A DNA stretch of 64,000 nucleotides from Eriocheir sinensis (lineage: Eukaryota; Arthropoda; Malacostraca; Decapoda; Varunidae), in NCBI RefSeq assembly GCF_024679095.1, contig NC_066549.1, positions 5,361,420 through 5,425,419 of the forward strand, read 5' to 3'. Under the pieces are notes generated by a model. It did no database searches, had not been told where the DNA came from, and saw only the letters and a program-made list of their open reading frames with translations. Positions 13,152-26,214 of the stretch are shown piece after piece. Every line of letters begins with the position of its first letter. Position 1 is the first letter of the stretch. A program made the position numbers and the translations under genes.

Positions 13152-13227
13152 CACGCTGCGCCCCACGCCAGGCGGCGGCCCGCGTGGGGCAGGGGGCAGG
13201 GTGAGCTGGGCCGCGGAGCTGCGGCCT
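13152..13227 (-). other. Exon-like GC-rich block on the minus strand
   Basis: On the minus strand a good acceptor (CCGTGTACACAG) and a strong donor (GCCTG|GTAAGTGC) frame a 76-nt GC-rich block that is open in more than one frame. Another clean donor, CATGG|GTAAGTGTG, lies about 320 bp downstream at 12830/12829. Together these suggest an unrecognised minus-strand transcript in the 8-16 kb interval, but the peptides (Ala/Pro/Arg-rich) match no family I know. It could be coincidence in a GC-rich islet. Confidence 0.25.
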
Positions 13228-13344
13228 GTGTACACGGAGGCAGAGTAGCCTACCAGAGTAGATTGTGCCAGCTATTAGCACACACCATTACACTTAGTAA
13301 TCATTACAGAAAAATATATACCCAGGATAACTAAGCTGAGGTGC

Positions 13345-13462
13345 AAGTTATATACCACGGCAGCCACTATGAATATAATTCGCCTGCGCCACTAACGGGC
13401 TGGGGCCGTCCAAGAGACTCTTGAAGAGAGCCTACCGACGCTATAGGCAGCACCTTAATTTT
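13345..13462 (+). repeat. SINE-like dispersed repeat, copy 1
   Basis: It shares a roughly 110-bp segment with 28011-28125. Both contain CGGCAGCCACTAT, CTAACGGGCTGG and a region ending GCTATAGGCAGCACC or TCTATAGATACCAC. Each is followed by an A- or T-rich tail. This is a short dispersed repeat, probably the 3' part of a SINE or LINE. Confidence 0.55.
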
Positions 13463-14358
13463 TTTTTTTTTGTCAAAATGAAGACTGATAAACATTCTTT
13501 GCTTTGACAGTAACTGATTTGTATTCCTCAGTTCAGTTTTCCAGGGTTTTCTTTTCCTGATATACACAACCAGATGAATGGAGCGCACTAACAGGCGGAC
13601 ACACCCTGATGATAATTATACCGGGTTATTATTGTTGTTGTGACCCAAGAAGGATCCGAGACGTAAGGGAGGGAAAGCTTCAGATGGCAGCGCGTGAGGC
13701 GTCCCTGACCTGCCCGGCTTACTATAATAACAACTACAGGTACATGCACGAACGTTACTCCAGGAACTTCATAATTCAACCTCACTCGCAAAAACAAATC
13801 AAAATTGCTTTAGGAGTCAGCTTGAGTTCGTAACTGTTTGTAAAGCAATCACTCTTTGTTATTTGATTTTTCAGGAGTACATGTTATTAGTTTTCCATTG
13901 GTAGACTAATCTTTTACTAATTTTTTTTTAACTGATGCTTGAGTCAATGAAATAATTTTAAAAGTTCTAAATGATCTTTTGTTTAGCAACTTTTGTCTTT
14001 GTGATCTTTAATGGGCGAATTCATGCACAGCTTGCCACTGACACGTGCGTATCAGCTTTAGATTCATTACCTCTCTACACTATTGAGCACGTGACTCTTG
14101 TTTATACACGTTAAACTACAACCTGCCTGGTAACTACTTTACAAAGCTCGGGGCTAAAGAGCGTCCCAAGGGAGGGAGGAGTAACACTAAGCGAGGAACA
14201 AGGGGGCCCAGCGTTACCGAGGCCAGCGTTACAGTTGCTATCACTCGCTGACGTGCGTGCCAGACAACCTCTCGTGGCTTCCGTGGCGCTGCTGGCGTGC
14301 TCAGGACCAGCATTACTAGGACTGCTCATCCACTAGGATCACACTGTATTCTCGACCC

Positions 14359-14620
<262 letters not shown>

Positions 14621-15435
14621 TAATTTAGTATGATACTAAAACAACGTATATGCTAAAATATGAGATGGTCGATCTTTTGAGACTTTGAGAACTAAGTATA
14701 ACTTGGATATGTAATATTAATTGATAACCAAAGGATGGGTGAAAGTAAAGCCGATTGCAAATGATCAAGGGAAGAAAAACTGAATGGACACATTCGACAA
14801 GAAAATGAGATCGCTGTTGCGTGCACGACACGTCTCGAAGGAAGGAACTAGAGGCTTCTCCTTACAGCGAGAGAGCAATGGTTATGGCTTCTAGATAGAT
14901 AGATCAAGCCACAGATACATCTGCATAGAGATGGATAAATAAACAGGTCCATTGCCATGAGATACACTAGATAAAGCGATGGCTAAGGTAATGGCGAACG
15001 ATACAAGTTTCCATAACATGTCTGCATATCAGTGAGGCTCGTGAGCACTAACGGGACCGATCAACCACGCGAGTCACCTGGCTAATACTGGAATCTTTGT
15101 ACCTGCGAGCATGGGGTTGCTTGCGAGTGTCTCGTGGCGATGAAGAAGAGGTAATCCTGAACATTTTTGAGCTCTTCCTTAAGCTATATTGTACGCGTAT
15201 ACATCCATTTTTGTATGTCATGTAGTAAATAGTTTTAATTGTTCAGTGCACGTCTGGAAATTCTATGTTCGTAAGATTTCGTGTTCTGTTCACTCTATAT
15301 AATTGGGAATCCTTAAAAAGAATTTCAATTATATTTCACCTTTGATTTTTTTAAAGCAGTATGAAATATTGCTGCCTTCTGAACACTAAACAGGTTAGCA
15401 TTGTAATTCACTTTAGTAAACAGCCTTCAGGTGGA

Positions 15436-15440
<5 letters not shown>

Positions 15441-15526
<86 letters not shown>

Positions 15527-15540
15527 CCCGCGCGCGCGCG

Positions 15541-15609
<69 letters not shown>
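15441..15609. repeat. (TA)n - (CG)n - (CA)n compound microsatellite
   Basis: About 83 bp of TA, then a CCCCGCGCGCGCGCGCTCG run at about 15525-15543, then about 65 bp of CA. The alternating purine-pyrimidine CG and CA blocks are Z-DNA-prone sequence. Confidence 0.95.
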
Positions 15610-15611
<2 letters not shown>

Positions 15612-16149
15612 GCCCTTTAAAAAAAAAAAGTGACATGTTTAACACGTCAAAGGTTAGCGCACTCAGACAGCTCCATTGACATTACGAAGAAAAATCACAA
15701 CGGCCCGAATCAGGCGTGAGCATTCATCTGTACAGAGTTGTGCAGTACAAAGTTTAACGTCCGAGGTTTCTGTGCACAACCGTGTTGGAAGCGACGGTGT
15801 TGAGGGGCGTGGGAGCACGTCGTTGCGTGCGTGGCCCTGGCGCAGGGCGGGCACCGAGCCGTTTTGCTACTTCCCTCTTCGGCCGGTGCTCCAGCAGGCG
15901 TGCCAAGACGCTCGCCTCGCCACGGCCACGCCCGCGCGCCGCCCCGCAGACACCACACCTTATGCTAAGATCAGCCTGGATACTTTTCTCACAGTGATTA
16001 ATGTAAGGCAAACATTTTGCTTTCACTAAGCTGAGCTTTGGTGCTCGTCTTAGAGTTACTTTAGAGAGTTGGTCTGCTAGTCGTGAGCACGGAGGTTGGA
16101 AACCTTCATGGTTGTGAGTTAGAATGTTTGTGAATGAGATTGTTTATGA

Positions 16150-16680
16150 GCTAGAATGATTATTTATGAGTTACAGTGTTAACAAGTAAATTCATTTATT
16201 ACGCTTGTGAGTTGGTTATCTGTGAGTTACATTATTTGTGCAGCTTATTGTCAGCAGATGAGACCTTTCGATACAAAATGAAAGTTGACATATTTGCGAG
16301 TTAGAGATGAAATAATGTGCGAGTCACTAAGTTTTTGAGTTCATCATCTACGAGTTGGATTACTTGTGCAGCTTATTGTCAGTATCGATGAGACCCTTTG
16401 ATAATAAAAAGAAAGCGACGTATCTGCGAGTTAGAGATGAAATTATTTGAGTCATTATATGTTTAGGTTAATTATTTGTGAGTTGGATTACTTGTGCAGA
16501 TTATTGTCAGCATAGATGAGACCTTTCAAGCATAAAATGAAATCTGACATACTCATCTGCGAGTTGGAATTATTTGCGAGTCATTACGATTATGAGTTAA
16601 TGAAGTATTTGTGAGTTGGATTCTATGTGCAGCTTATTGTCAGTATCGATGAGATCCTTGGAGTATTTTGTGAGTAAATT
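16150..16680 (+). repeat. ~120-bp degenerate tandem repeat
   Basis: Four or so diverged units, each carrying GTGCAGCTTATTGTCAG (or CAGATTATTGTCAG), then GATGAGACC, then a GCGAGTTAGAGATGAAAT-like or GAGTTGGATT motif. They appear at about 16236, 16366, 16494 and 16627. The array lies just beyond the stop codon of the minus-strand membrane-protein gene and so may be in its 3' UTR. A minus-strand AATAAA lies at about 16194-16199. Confidence 0.65.
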
Positions 16681-16764
16681 GGATGCCTATTGACGCTGGA
16701 GCCACACACCTGCGCTGTCTCATGTGAGGATGCTGGGGCCCGCCAGGTCAATGTAGCTCCGGCG

Positions 16765-16983
16765 TCAGTCCACCAGATGACAGGGCTTGGTGGTCTGACG
16801 CCTCCACAGCAGGAAGCCCACGAAGATGCCCACGCACGTCCCCAGGATAGCCATGGAGAACCCGAGGCCGGCCATGCTCCCCGCGGTGTAGCCGGCCTTG
16901 AGGTAGCGCATGGACCGGTGACGCATATGTGGGTGCAGTGCCTCGGTGGTGGTGGTTAGCGAGCCGCACTTGATGGTCACGAA
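16765..16983 (-). other. Last exon: membrane anchor and cytoplasmic tail
   Basis: The exon begins after the acceptor CCTCCCCAAG (AAG, not CAG) and encodes 72 residues ending at TGA. A Gly/Ala/Val/Phe-rich span of about 27 residues is followed by Trp-Arg-Arg (a stop-transfer signal) and a short tail containing one Cys. This makes the protein a type I surface protein rather than a secreted one. Confidence 0.7.
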
Positions 16984-19571
16984 CTTGGGGAGGGAGTGGG
17001 GGAAGGGAGAAGAGAGGAGAGGTGGGAAGTTAAAATCAACCCAGGGGTATAGTTTTAAAGATACATAGATTAAAGATCGTAATATTTCGGTGCAGAGTTT
17101 GAGGAGGTGAATATAATACATCTGATGCAATAGGATGGACTGGTGGAAAGGAAGAAAGAGGAGAGGCGAGATGAGAAAGTTAAAATAAACCCAGGGAATA
17201 CTTTTAAACATACATAAAGATCGTAACCAAGTTGATTATGTTGGATATGACCATTAACCCATAAAAAATATGCGTCATAGAGAGCTCGTATAGTGAATGG
17301 GGTCTGGCAAACTAATATTGCTGAAACTGATGCTAAAGGAATGACCTACGAATTGCGAAGAAAAAGAAGTTCTTGATATGGATTTCAGTTTCAACAGACT
17401 AATATAGAATCCCAAGACACCAAACTGTACTTCCCTGCAAAACCTAGTGACTCCACACACCGGATGGATAACTGTCCTGTCTATAGTCTTCCAAATCTGT
17501 TGAGGCCGGTCTGGCGTAGGCTCCCGCGGGTCCTTTCCCCCTCCTCTGCTCTGCCACACAGTCCCAACACCTATCTCTTCCTCTCATATGTAAGCTGTAG
17601 GTAACATATGAGAGGAAAACATAGGTGTTGGGACTGTGTGGCAGGGCAGAGGGGAGAAATGGACCCGCGGGAGCCAACGGCAAAACGGACTCGACAATTT
17701 GGTTTCACTCTAGCGCCTTACCAGTTTCTTCTTGGAGGAAAGGTCGAGCTTCACAGAGACATTGTGGTTCTGCGTGATGTCGTGGAGCAGTTTGTAGGCG
17801 TCGGCCATGAGGAGCTGCGGCCGCGGAGTGATGATGGGGCCCGTGACGTCAGGCTTCTCCAGCAGCACGAACCACACGTCCACCTCCCCGGTACTCTGGC
17901 GGCTGCTCAGCTGGAGGGCGAAGGACAGGAAGGGTTAGGCTGTTAGAGTGATTCACGGTTACGGCTTCATTTCGGGAGAGACAGAACAAGAAAGGAAGAA
18001 GGGAGGGGAAAAAGGGAAAAGGGACGGGAGATTGAGGTGGAAGGAGAGGGCACAGGAAGGAAAATGGGAAGGAAAATAAGAGCACAAGAGGAAATAAGGG
18101 AGCAAAAGAAGGAAGGAAAGAAGATCACGAGAGGAATGAAGAGAGGTAAAGGAGGGAGAGGGCAAGGAGGGGAAATGGGAAGGAGGAATGAAGAACAGAA
18201 GAGGAAGGAAGGAAGGTATGAAGGGAGAGAGCGGGCAGAGGAGGGCAAAGAGGAGAGATGAAAATGCAAGAAACAAGAGAGAGGAGGGGGTGTTGTAACT
18301 TGTAAGAACGGAATGCGCAATAGCTCCATGCACACCACACTTCCTGGCACCCCTTGGGACTCACTCACGCAACAGAGAACACTCACAAACATGTCCGTGA
18401 CCCTGAGCGGAGATACGCCCGCGATGCCAGCCACGGCGCGCCTGATGGAGTTCTTGGCGGCCTCGAGGTTGTAGTGGACCAGCTCGGTGTAGGAGACCTC
18501 GAGCGTCAGGATGAGGAAGAGGCGGTTGATGCGGTTGAGGCACGGGGAGATGTCGAAGTGGCGCCACGAGGGGTGTCCGTCGCGGTACTCGTAGAAGAAC
18601 GTCTGCACCACGGAGGTCCAGTGGTACGGTTTGTCCTGAGGGTGAAGGGGAGAAGGTTTAGGGGAGGAGAAAGTTATGGTGTCCTTGTCCACTGTGTAAG
18701 ACGTAAGATGGTGAAAAGAAGATCCATTCAGTTATTATTTAAAAGAAGATCGATTCAGTTATTATTTAAAAGAAGATTCATTCAGTTATTATTTAAAAGA
18801 AGATCCATTCAGTTATTATTTAAAAGAAGATCCATTCAGTTATTATTTAAAAGAAGATCCATTCAGTTATTATTTAAAAGAAGATCCATTCAGTCATAAT
18901 TTAAAAGAAGATTCATTCAGTTATTATTTAAAAGAAGATCCATTCAGTCATTATTTAAAAGAAGATCCATTCAGTTATTATTTAAAAGAAGATCCATTCA
19001 GTTATTATTTAAAAGAAGATTCATTCAGTTATTATTTAAAAGAAGATCCATTCAGTCATAATTTAAAAGAAGATTCATTCAGTTATTATTTAAAAGAAGA
19101 TCGATTCAGTTATTATTTAAAAGAAGATTCATTCAGTTATTATTTAAAAGAAGATCCATTCAGTTATTATTTAAAAGAGGATTCATTCAGTTATTATTTA
19201 AAAGAAGATCCATTCAGTTAATATTTAGGAGGATTAGAATATCTGAGAAAGGTGAGCAGTATGGGCGAGTGGAGCAAATGAAGGATCACTTAATTAGTCA
19301 AGAAAAAAAAATAGTAAGGTGTGAAAGAAAACTAAACAGATGAAGGAGGAGCACTCAAGAACACACACACACACAAAAAAAAAAATAATAATAAAAAAAC
19401 AACAACAAACAAACAAACAAACAAGTAGGTGTATATCAGAGACGAGTTGATGTACAGGTGTGCTGATCAGTCAGTCAGGAACAATCAACACCATCAGCAA
19501 TGAAAAAAGGTATCTGTAAGTAGGCCTCAACATTTTACATATAACACCCATTAAAAAAACACACGTCAAAA

Positions 19572-19615
<44 letters not shown>

Positions 19616-19760
19616 AACCACCTAACCAACCAACAAACAAAACAAAGAACAGGAAAAAACAAGGACTCACCACATCAACACACAGACACACAAACAAACA
19701 AACAAGCAAAAAACAAAGAACAGGAAAAAAACAAGGGCTCACCACATCAAGACAAACAAA

Positions 19761-19800
<40 letters not shown>

Positions 19801-22071
19801 GACTCACCACGTCAGCGATGTAGGAGGAGATGCCGATGGGGACCTGTCGCACCTTGTTGAACACCTCCACCTCCACCGTCCAGTTCTCGTGGGAAAAGAA
19901 CACCTCCACCGTATAGTACTGCCCCTTCCGCACGCCCCGCTCAGCCACCCACACGTCGCACAAGATTCCACGGACCACACGCTGAAGACACAAGACGCAA
20001 ACATTAGGTTACCACAATTAACTTGACTTTATAAAATCCCTAAGCTAAGTCAAGGATAGGTGCTAGATAAATCCCACACCCCCTTACACCCTCTACATCC
20101 CCTTACACCCTCCCTACACCCCCTTACACTTTCCCTACACTCCCCTAAGACACGCCTCACCTCCCTATACTCTCTTATATCTTTATGCACCCCCTTACAC
20201 CTTCCCTACACCCCCTTATACTCTCCCTACACTCCCTTATACCCTTCCTACACTCTCCTTGCTTGCACCCCATTACAGCTCCCTACACTCCTTTACTAAG
20301 ACAAACCTCAACTCCATATACTCCCTTACATCTTCCTGCACCCCCTTACACCCTCCCTCCATCCCTTTATACCCTCCCTACACTCTCCTTACACCCTATT
20401 ACATCCTCCCTACATCACTCTACACCCCCTTACACCCTCCCTACATCCCTTCACACCCTCCCTACACCGTGTCGAAATTCATGTATGTATTCAGGATGGG
20501 ATGTCTCACGATACCCGGATGTCTCATGACTCCACAGCGGAAATACATGCAGATAAGGAAGCTTGGATCAGTGTTGTGCGCAAGTGAGGATGTTATTAAG
20601 TATACGTAGAATATTTATCGAAGAGAATGCGGAGTGTTGGTACAGACTTCACAGATAACAAACACCTTGGAAAACGACATGTGACTTTTATATGCTATTT
20701 CTGTTTACGTCACAGGAGACAATTCAAGGGCACAGCAAATGTTAAAGAGAGCTAATAAACAAACAAAACAACATAGCAAAAAAACTGCTCTCCCCAGAAA
20801 ACAAAATAAGAGATGTTCGAAATTAGCCTATAATCAAAAGAAATATCTAAGAGAACCCGTAAACGAAATAAAAAATGATAGTAATAACAAAAACCTGCTT
20901 CCCCCAAATAAAAAAAGAAAGAAGTCCTAAAATATAATAAAAACAGGTTGGGAGTGTGCAATGATGGTCGGCTTCTGTGATGGATAACCAATGGAATTCG
21001 TTTTGATCATTGCATATTTGCCAACTTTGTATACGTCTAATATATATGGATCACACCGTTTGTTATTCCATTTCCCATCAGTATTATTAGAGTACATAAA
21101 CAGACAAACAAAAGGAAATAATAATAGAAAGTAAAATAATAATAAAAATAAGTAGAAGCCCCAAAATACGATCAAAACAGGTTAGAGAGATGTCTTAATA
21201 ACCCTCCCCTTATATCCCACACCTCCATAATTGACAGCACTTTGACATATAGGCGCAGAAGAAGCAGGGGTGAACGGTCTAAGGCTACGTACCACTTAAG
21301 TATCTCCCGAGTAAAACAAACAAACATAAAAAAAGAAGTAGCAAAATATAATCAAAGTAGGTGACTCGATAATCCTCCCCTGGTAACTGAAAGCACTCTG
21401 ACATATAGGTGCAGAAAAAGCAGAGGTGAACGGACGGACGTACCACTTAAGTATCTCCCAAGTAAAACAAAGTAAAAAAAAGTAGCAAAATATAACCAAA
21501 ACAGGTGTTTCGATAATCCTCCCCCGGTAACTGAAAGCACTCTGGCGAAGGCGCAGACGAAGCAGAGGTGAACGGACGGACATACCAGTAGCAAAATATA
21601 ACCAAAACAGGTGTCTCAATAATCCTCCTCTGGAAGGCGCAAGACGAAGCAGAGGTGAAGCAAAATATAACCAAAACAGGTCTCGATAATCCTCCCCCGG
21701 TAACTGAAAGCACTCTGGCGAAGGCGCAGACGAAGCAGAGGTGAACGGACGGACATACCACTAAGTATCACCCAAGTAAAAGTAAAAAAAATAAAAGTCG
21801 CAAAATTTAATCAAGGTTTCTCGATACTCCGCCCCCGGTAACTGAAAGCACTCTGACATTATAGGCGCAGAAGCAGAGGTGAACGGACGTACCACTCCAC
21901 GGGTAAGGACGGCGGCGCGTGTCACCTAATGAATAGTCAAGACACTGAAGGAGAGGAATAGTGAACGAGGGGGAGAAGGGTCATCGGCCTCCTCAGCTCA
22001 AAGTGCGTAGTATGTGTGAACTCCAGATTTGTTTTACTTTTTTTTTTTACATCTGGAAGTGAAAGGAGAAC

Positions 22072-22104
<33 letters not shown>

Positions 22105-22214
22105 GGTGGCCGATCAGACGAATCAAGAGAAAAATAAGGATAGGAGGAAAATAAGGAAAGAAATAAGGAAAGAAAAGAGGAAAGACGAGAGAAAATAAGG
22201 TTACAGGTTGTGTT

Positions 22215-22276
<62 letters not shown>

Positions 22277-22393
22277 CCCAAGGCCGCGATTCTAGTTAAT
22301 GTTCCTCTGAGTCATGTAAATACGCAGTAGGTTTGGGAGAGTGAAAAAAAATGAATTAAAGAAAAACGAGCAGGTTATATAAACATGACTGCA

Positions 22394-22434
<41 letters not shown>

Positions 22435-22507
22435 TGATATCCCCCAAAAGTCAACCTCTCACCTCCTGACAACGAAAAAAATAAATAAAACGTCATTTAT
22501 ATGGATT

Positions 22508-22577
<70 letters not shown>

Positions 22578-22879
22578 ACCAGCAGGCCTACTCACCGTGC
22601 CCTTGTAGAAGAACATGTTGGGGTCGATGGAGATGAGCTCGGAGGCGTGGCGCAAGCGGATGTGTTGGTTCTCGGCGGAGGCGGCGTCGAGGGCGGAGAC
22701 GGGGATGCCCTGGATGCTGCAGTTGGTTGTCTTCTCGTTGATCATGTACTGGATGCCTGGCGGAGATGGATGACAGGTGGTTTTTTTCTTTTTACAGCAG
22801 AGGAGACAGTTCAAGGGCGTCAAAAAAAGAGAAAACAATAATGAAAAAAAAAAAAGCCCGCAACTTGCTGTTACTACGT

Positions 22880-22918
<39 letters not shown>

Positions 22919-22970
22919 CACATCTTACATATTGCAATTGAGTACATAATTTATATGTCGATGAGCGGGC

Positions 22971-23021
<51 letters not shown>

Positions 23022-26000
23022 GATGATGACACAGCTAACATCACCGCCATCGACCTAACTAACGGGGTGGTGGAACGGTGGGGTGGAAAGTGTTATTGAG
23101 GTGACAGGGCAAGGAACAGGGAGTGGATGTTGCGTAACTGAAGGAGGGCGAAAGGCAAGAGGAGAGGGACGTTAAGACAAGAGTGTGTGGGGGAAGAGTT
23201 CCAGTAAAATAATGATAATGATAATGGGTGGCAGGAGTATAGGCGGCGAGGGGTAGGGAATGTGAGTTGATGCACAGTGTGATTGAAAAAGACTAGGAGG
23301 AGATTAAGACAGGGAATGAGTGGATGGGAGTGTTGCAGTATGGAGGGACCAGGAGACGAGAACATTAAGACAGGGAATGAGTGGATGGGAGTGTTGCAGT
23401 ATGGAGCGAGGGATAGGAACTGTGTGTGGATGTGCAGTGTGGGTGAAAGGTGGCGAGGGACAGGGAGCGTGTGAATGCTGAGTGACTGAAAGAGGGCGAG
23501 GGAAAGGACACAGGGACATAGAGACAAGGAATGAATGGACGTGATATTGCAGTATAGACCAAAGGGCATGGATGCTCAGTGTGGGTGAAAGAAGGATGGG
23601 TGTCGTGAGGCAGGGAGTAGGTGAATGCTGAGTGGGTTAAAAAAGAAAAAAAAGTACAGGACACAGGGGCATTGAAACCGGGAGTGAATAAATGCGGGTC
23701 ATAAGTGTGAATGGGCAGTGTGGTTAAAAGGAGGATAGGTGACGAGGGACAGAGAGCGTGTGATGTGCTGAGTGACTGAATGAGAACGAGAGGCATGGGA
23801 CTGAGTGTATATAATTATACTGAGTGACTGAATGAGGACGAGAAGCATGGGACAGGGAGTGTGTGGCGGCGTCTGGTGAGGCCTGAGGAGGGGCGCGGAC
23901 TCACCTGTCTTGAAGTCGTGGATGACGCGGTAGGTCTCCACGGCGAGGTCGGTGAAGCCCGGGATGTTGAGGAGGAACATGCCGTCCGCGTGGAAGTGCG
24001 GCCGATACGTGAAGGACACCAGCTTCTCCTCCGCCTCGTAGTGCTGAGACTCGTAGGCGATGGTGCCCAGGTTCTGACGGTGATGGTGATGATGATGTTA
24101 ATAATAATAATAATGCTGCTACTGCTACTTTTTAGGTTACTGCTTTGTTTTAGTGCCTTGAGCTGCTTCCCTTGCCATAATGAATAGAAAAATAACCAAT
24201 AAGTATAAATGATTGTAATAAATATCGATGATGATGATGATAATGATACAAATACTAATGATAAAAAAGGATAAGGACGAAGACGAGAAGGATGACGAAG
24301 AGGACGAGGAGAAGGAGGAGGAGGAGGAGGAGGAGGAAGAGGGGGAGAACGAAAACGAAGACTAGAAGAAGGAGGACGATGAAGAGGGGGATGAGGAGGA
24401 GGAGAAGGAGGAATATGAGGTAGGAGGACGAGAACAAAGAAGACGAGGAGAAGAACAAGTAGGAAGAGAAGAGGAGGAGGACAAACAGGAGGGAAAAAAG
24501 GACGAGAACTGAGAGGAGGAGGAGGAGGAGGAGGACGACAACGAGAACGAAACCAAGGACGAGGACGAAGAAAAAGAAGACTCACAACTCACCTGGATCA
24601 CAGTCTCCATGGTGAGGGAGAACTGGTTGGCAAGCTTGGGCAGGAACTTCCTCTGCTGCACGGGACACACAACCCCGGGCGGAGTGGACACCAGCTCCGT
24701 CGTGGGCACCGTGCTGGCGGCCCATGACCTGACCTGGTAGCGGAGCGAGAGCGGACCGTTGGGCATCATGAACACTCGGCCTGCAGGAGAGAGAGGGCAT
24801 GGTAGTGGTTAGGTTGTTGTTGTTGTTGTTGTTGTTGTTGTTCTTCATCTTCTTGTTATTAGTGTTGTTTTTCGTTTTTGTTTTATTTTCTACTTTTTTT
24901 TTTCCATTTTTTTCCTTTTTTTTTTCTCTTTCCTATTCCTGTTCTTATTCTTGTTCTTGTTTTCATTCATTCACTCATTCATTCACCCATTCAATCACTC
25001 ATTCATTCAGCCATTCATTCACTCACTCATTCACCTATTCAATCACTCATTCATTCAGCCATTCATTCACTCATTCATTCAGCCATTCATTCACCCATTC
25101 AATCACCTATTCATTAAGCCATTCATTCACTCATTCATTCAGCCATTCAATCACTCATTCATTCAGCTATTCAATCACTCATTCATTCAGCCATTCAATC
25201 ACTCATTCATTCAGCCATTCAATCACTCATTCATTCAGCCATTTATTCACCCATTCAATCACCCATTCATTCACCCATTCATTCACTCATTCATTCACCC
25301 ATTCATTCCTACATTCATCAGCCATTCATTCACCCATTCATTCATCCATTCATTCCTACATTCATCAGCCATCATTCCTACCATCCCTCCTCTCATGCTC
25401 CCTACTTACCCGATCCCTTGAGGGTGAAGGACACGGGCGCCAGGTCCTTCACGGTGCGGGTGTAGACAGCCTCCAGCGTCATGTCGCCCCTGGTTGCGCG
25501 CCACACGACCACGTTGACTCCGCCCACACCCGCGATCTCGTGCTGGGGACGGTCACGAACACAAGCACTTTTAATTTCAACAGGTCACAAGGATACAAGG
25601 ATACAAGGACACACAAAAAAAATGGGTCGGTGTTCTCAGAAGCTTCCACCTCTCATGTCAACTATATCCAAAGTCCGGAAAGGAGATTAATCGGGTTTTA
25701 ATGAGTGTTTTTTCACGTCCTCGGTACAGAAGAAGGATAAAACCACTACCGGGGTCATTAAACTACCCCTGGAAATGGCCCAACTCCTACGAAAGCCTTG
25801 TCAAATGTATGAGTTTGGGCTCCGAAATGGTTCTTGGAGATTTTAATACAACGCTTAACATCGAGGAAGCAGATACACCAAGAGATGGGTGATATATGAA
25901 GTTTCTAGTTGAGGAGTTCAGTTTCAGATGAGAGATAACGTAACCGACCATAGGCGTAATATAAATTAACTCGGAAAGCGAAGAGAAACATTAGATTTGA

Positions 26001-26177
26001 CTCAGGATTAAAAAACAGTCTTCCTCAGCCCTCGACGGATGAAAGGAAGGAAGGGTCACCAAGGGAAGGGAAGGCTATTGGACAGGGAAGGTGTGATCAG
26101 ACATGCAAGGAAGGTCCCACGTGTGAAAGGGACAGTATTTACGAGCAGGTGTGTGGTGCTGCTCAGTTTGCTCACCT

Positions 26178-26214
<37 letters not shown>

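Noticed and set aside
18714..19225. A CRISPR-like regular repeat array
   Set aside because: The 27-bp units are directly contiguous with no unique spacers, and the genome is eukaryotic. It is a minisatellite.
23815..24585. A 256-residue minus-strand Pro/Ser/Arg frame
   Set aside because: It is a wrong-frame reading across exon 7 of the membrane-protein gene and the neighbouring GGA tract.
24799..25701. A 300-residue open frame rich in Phe/Thr/His/Ser
   Set aside because: It is a translation of a CATT-based tandem repeat and overlaps real minus-strand exons and a MITE.
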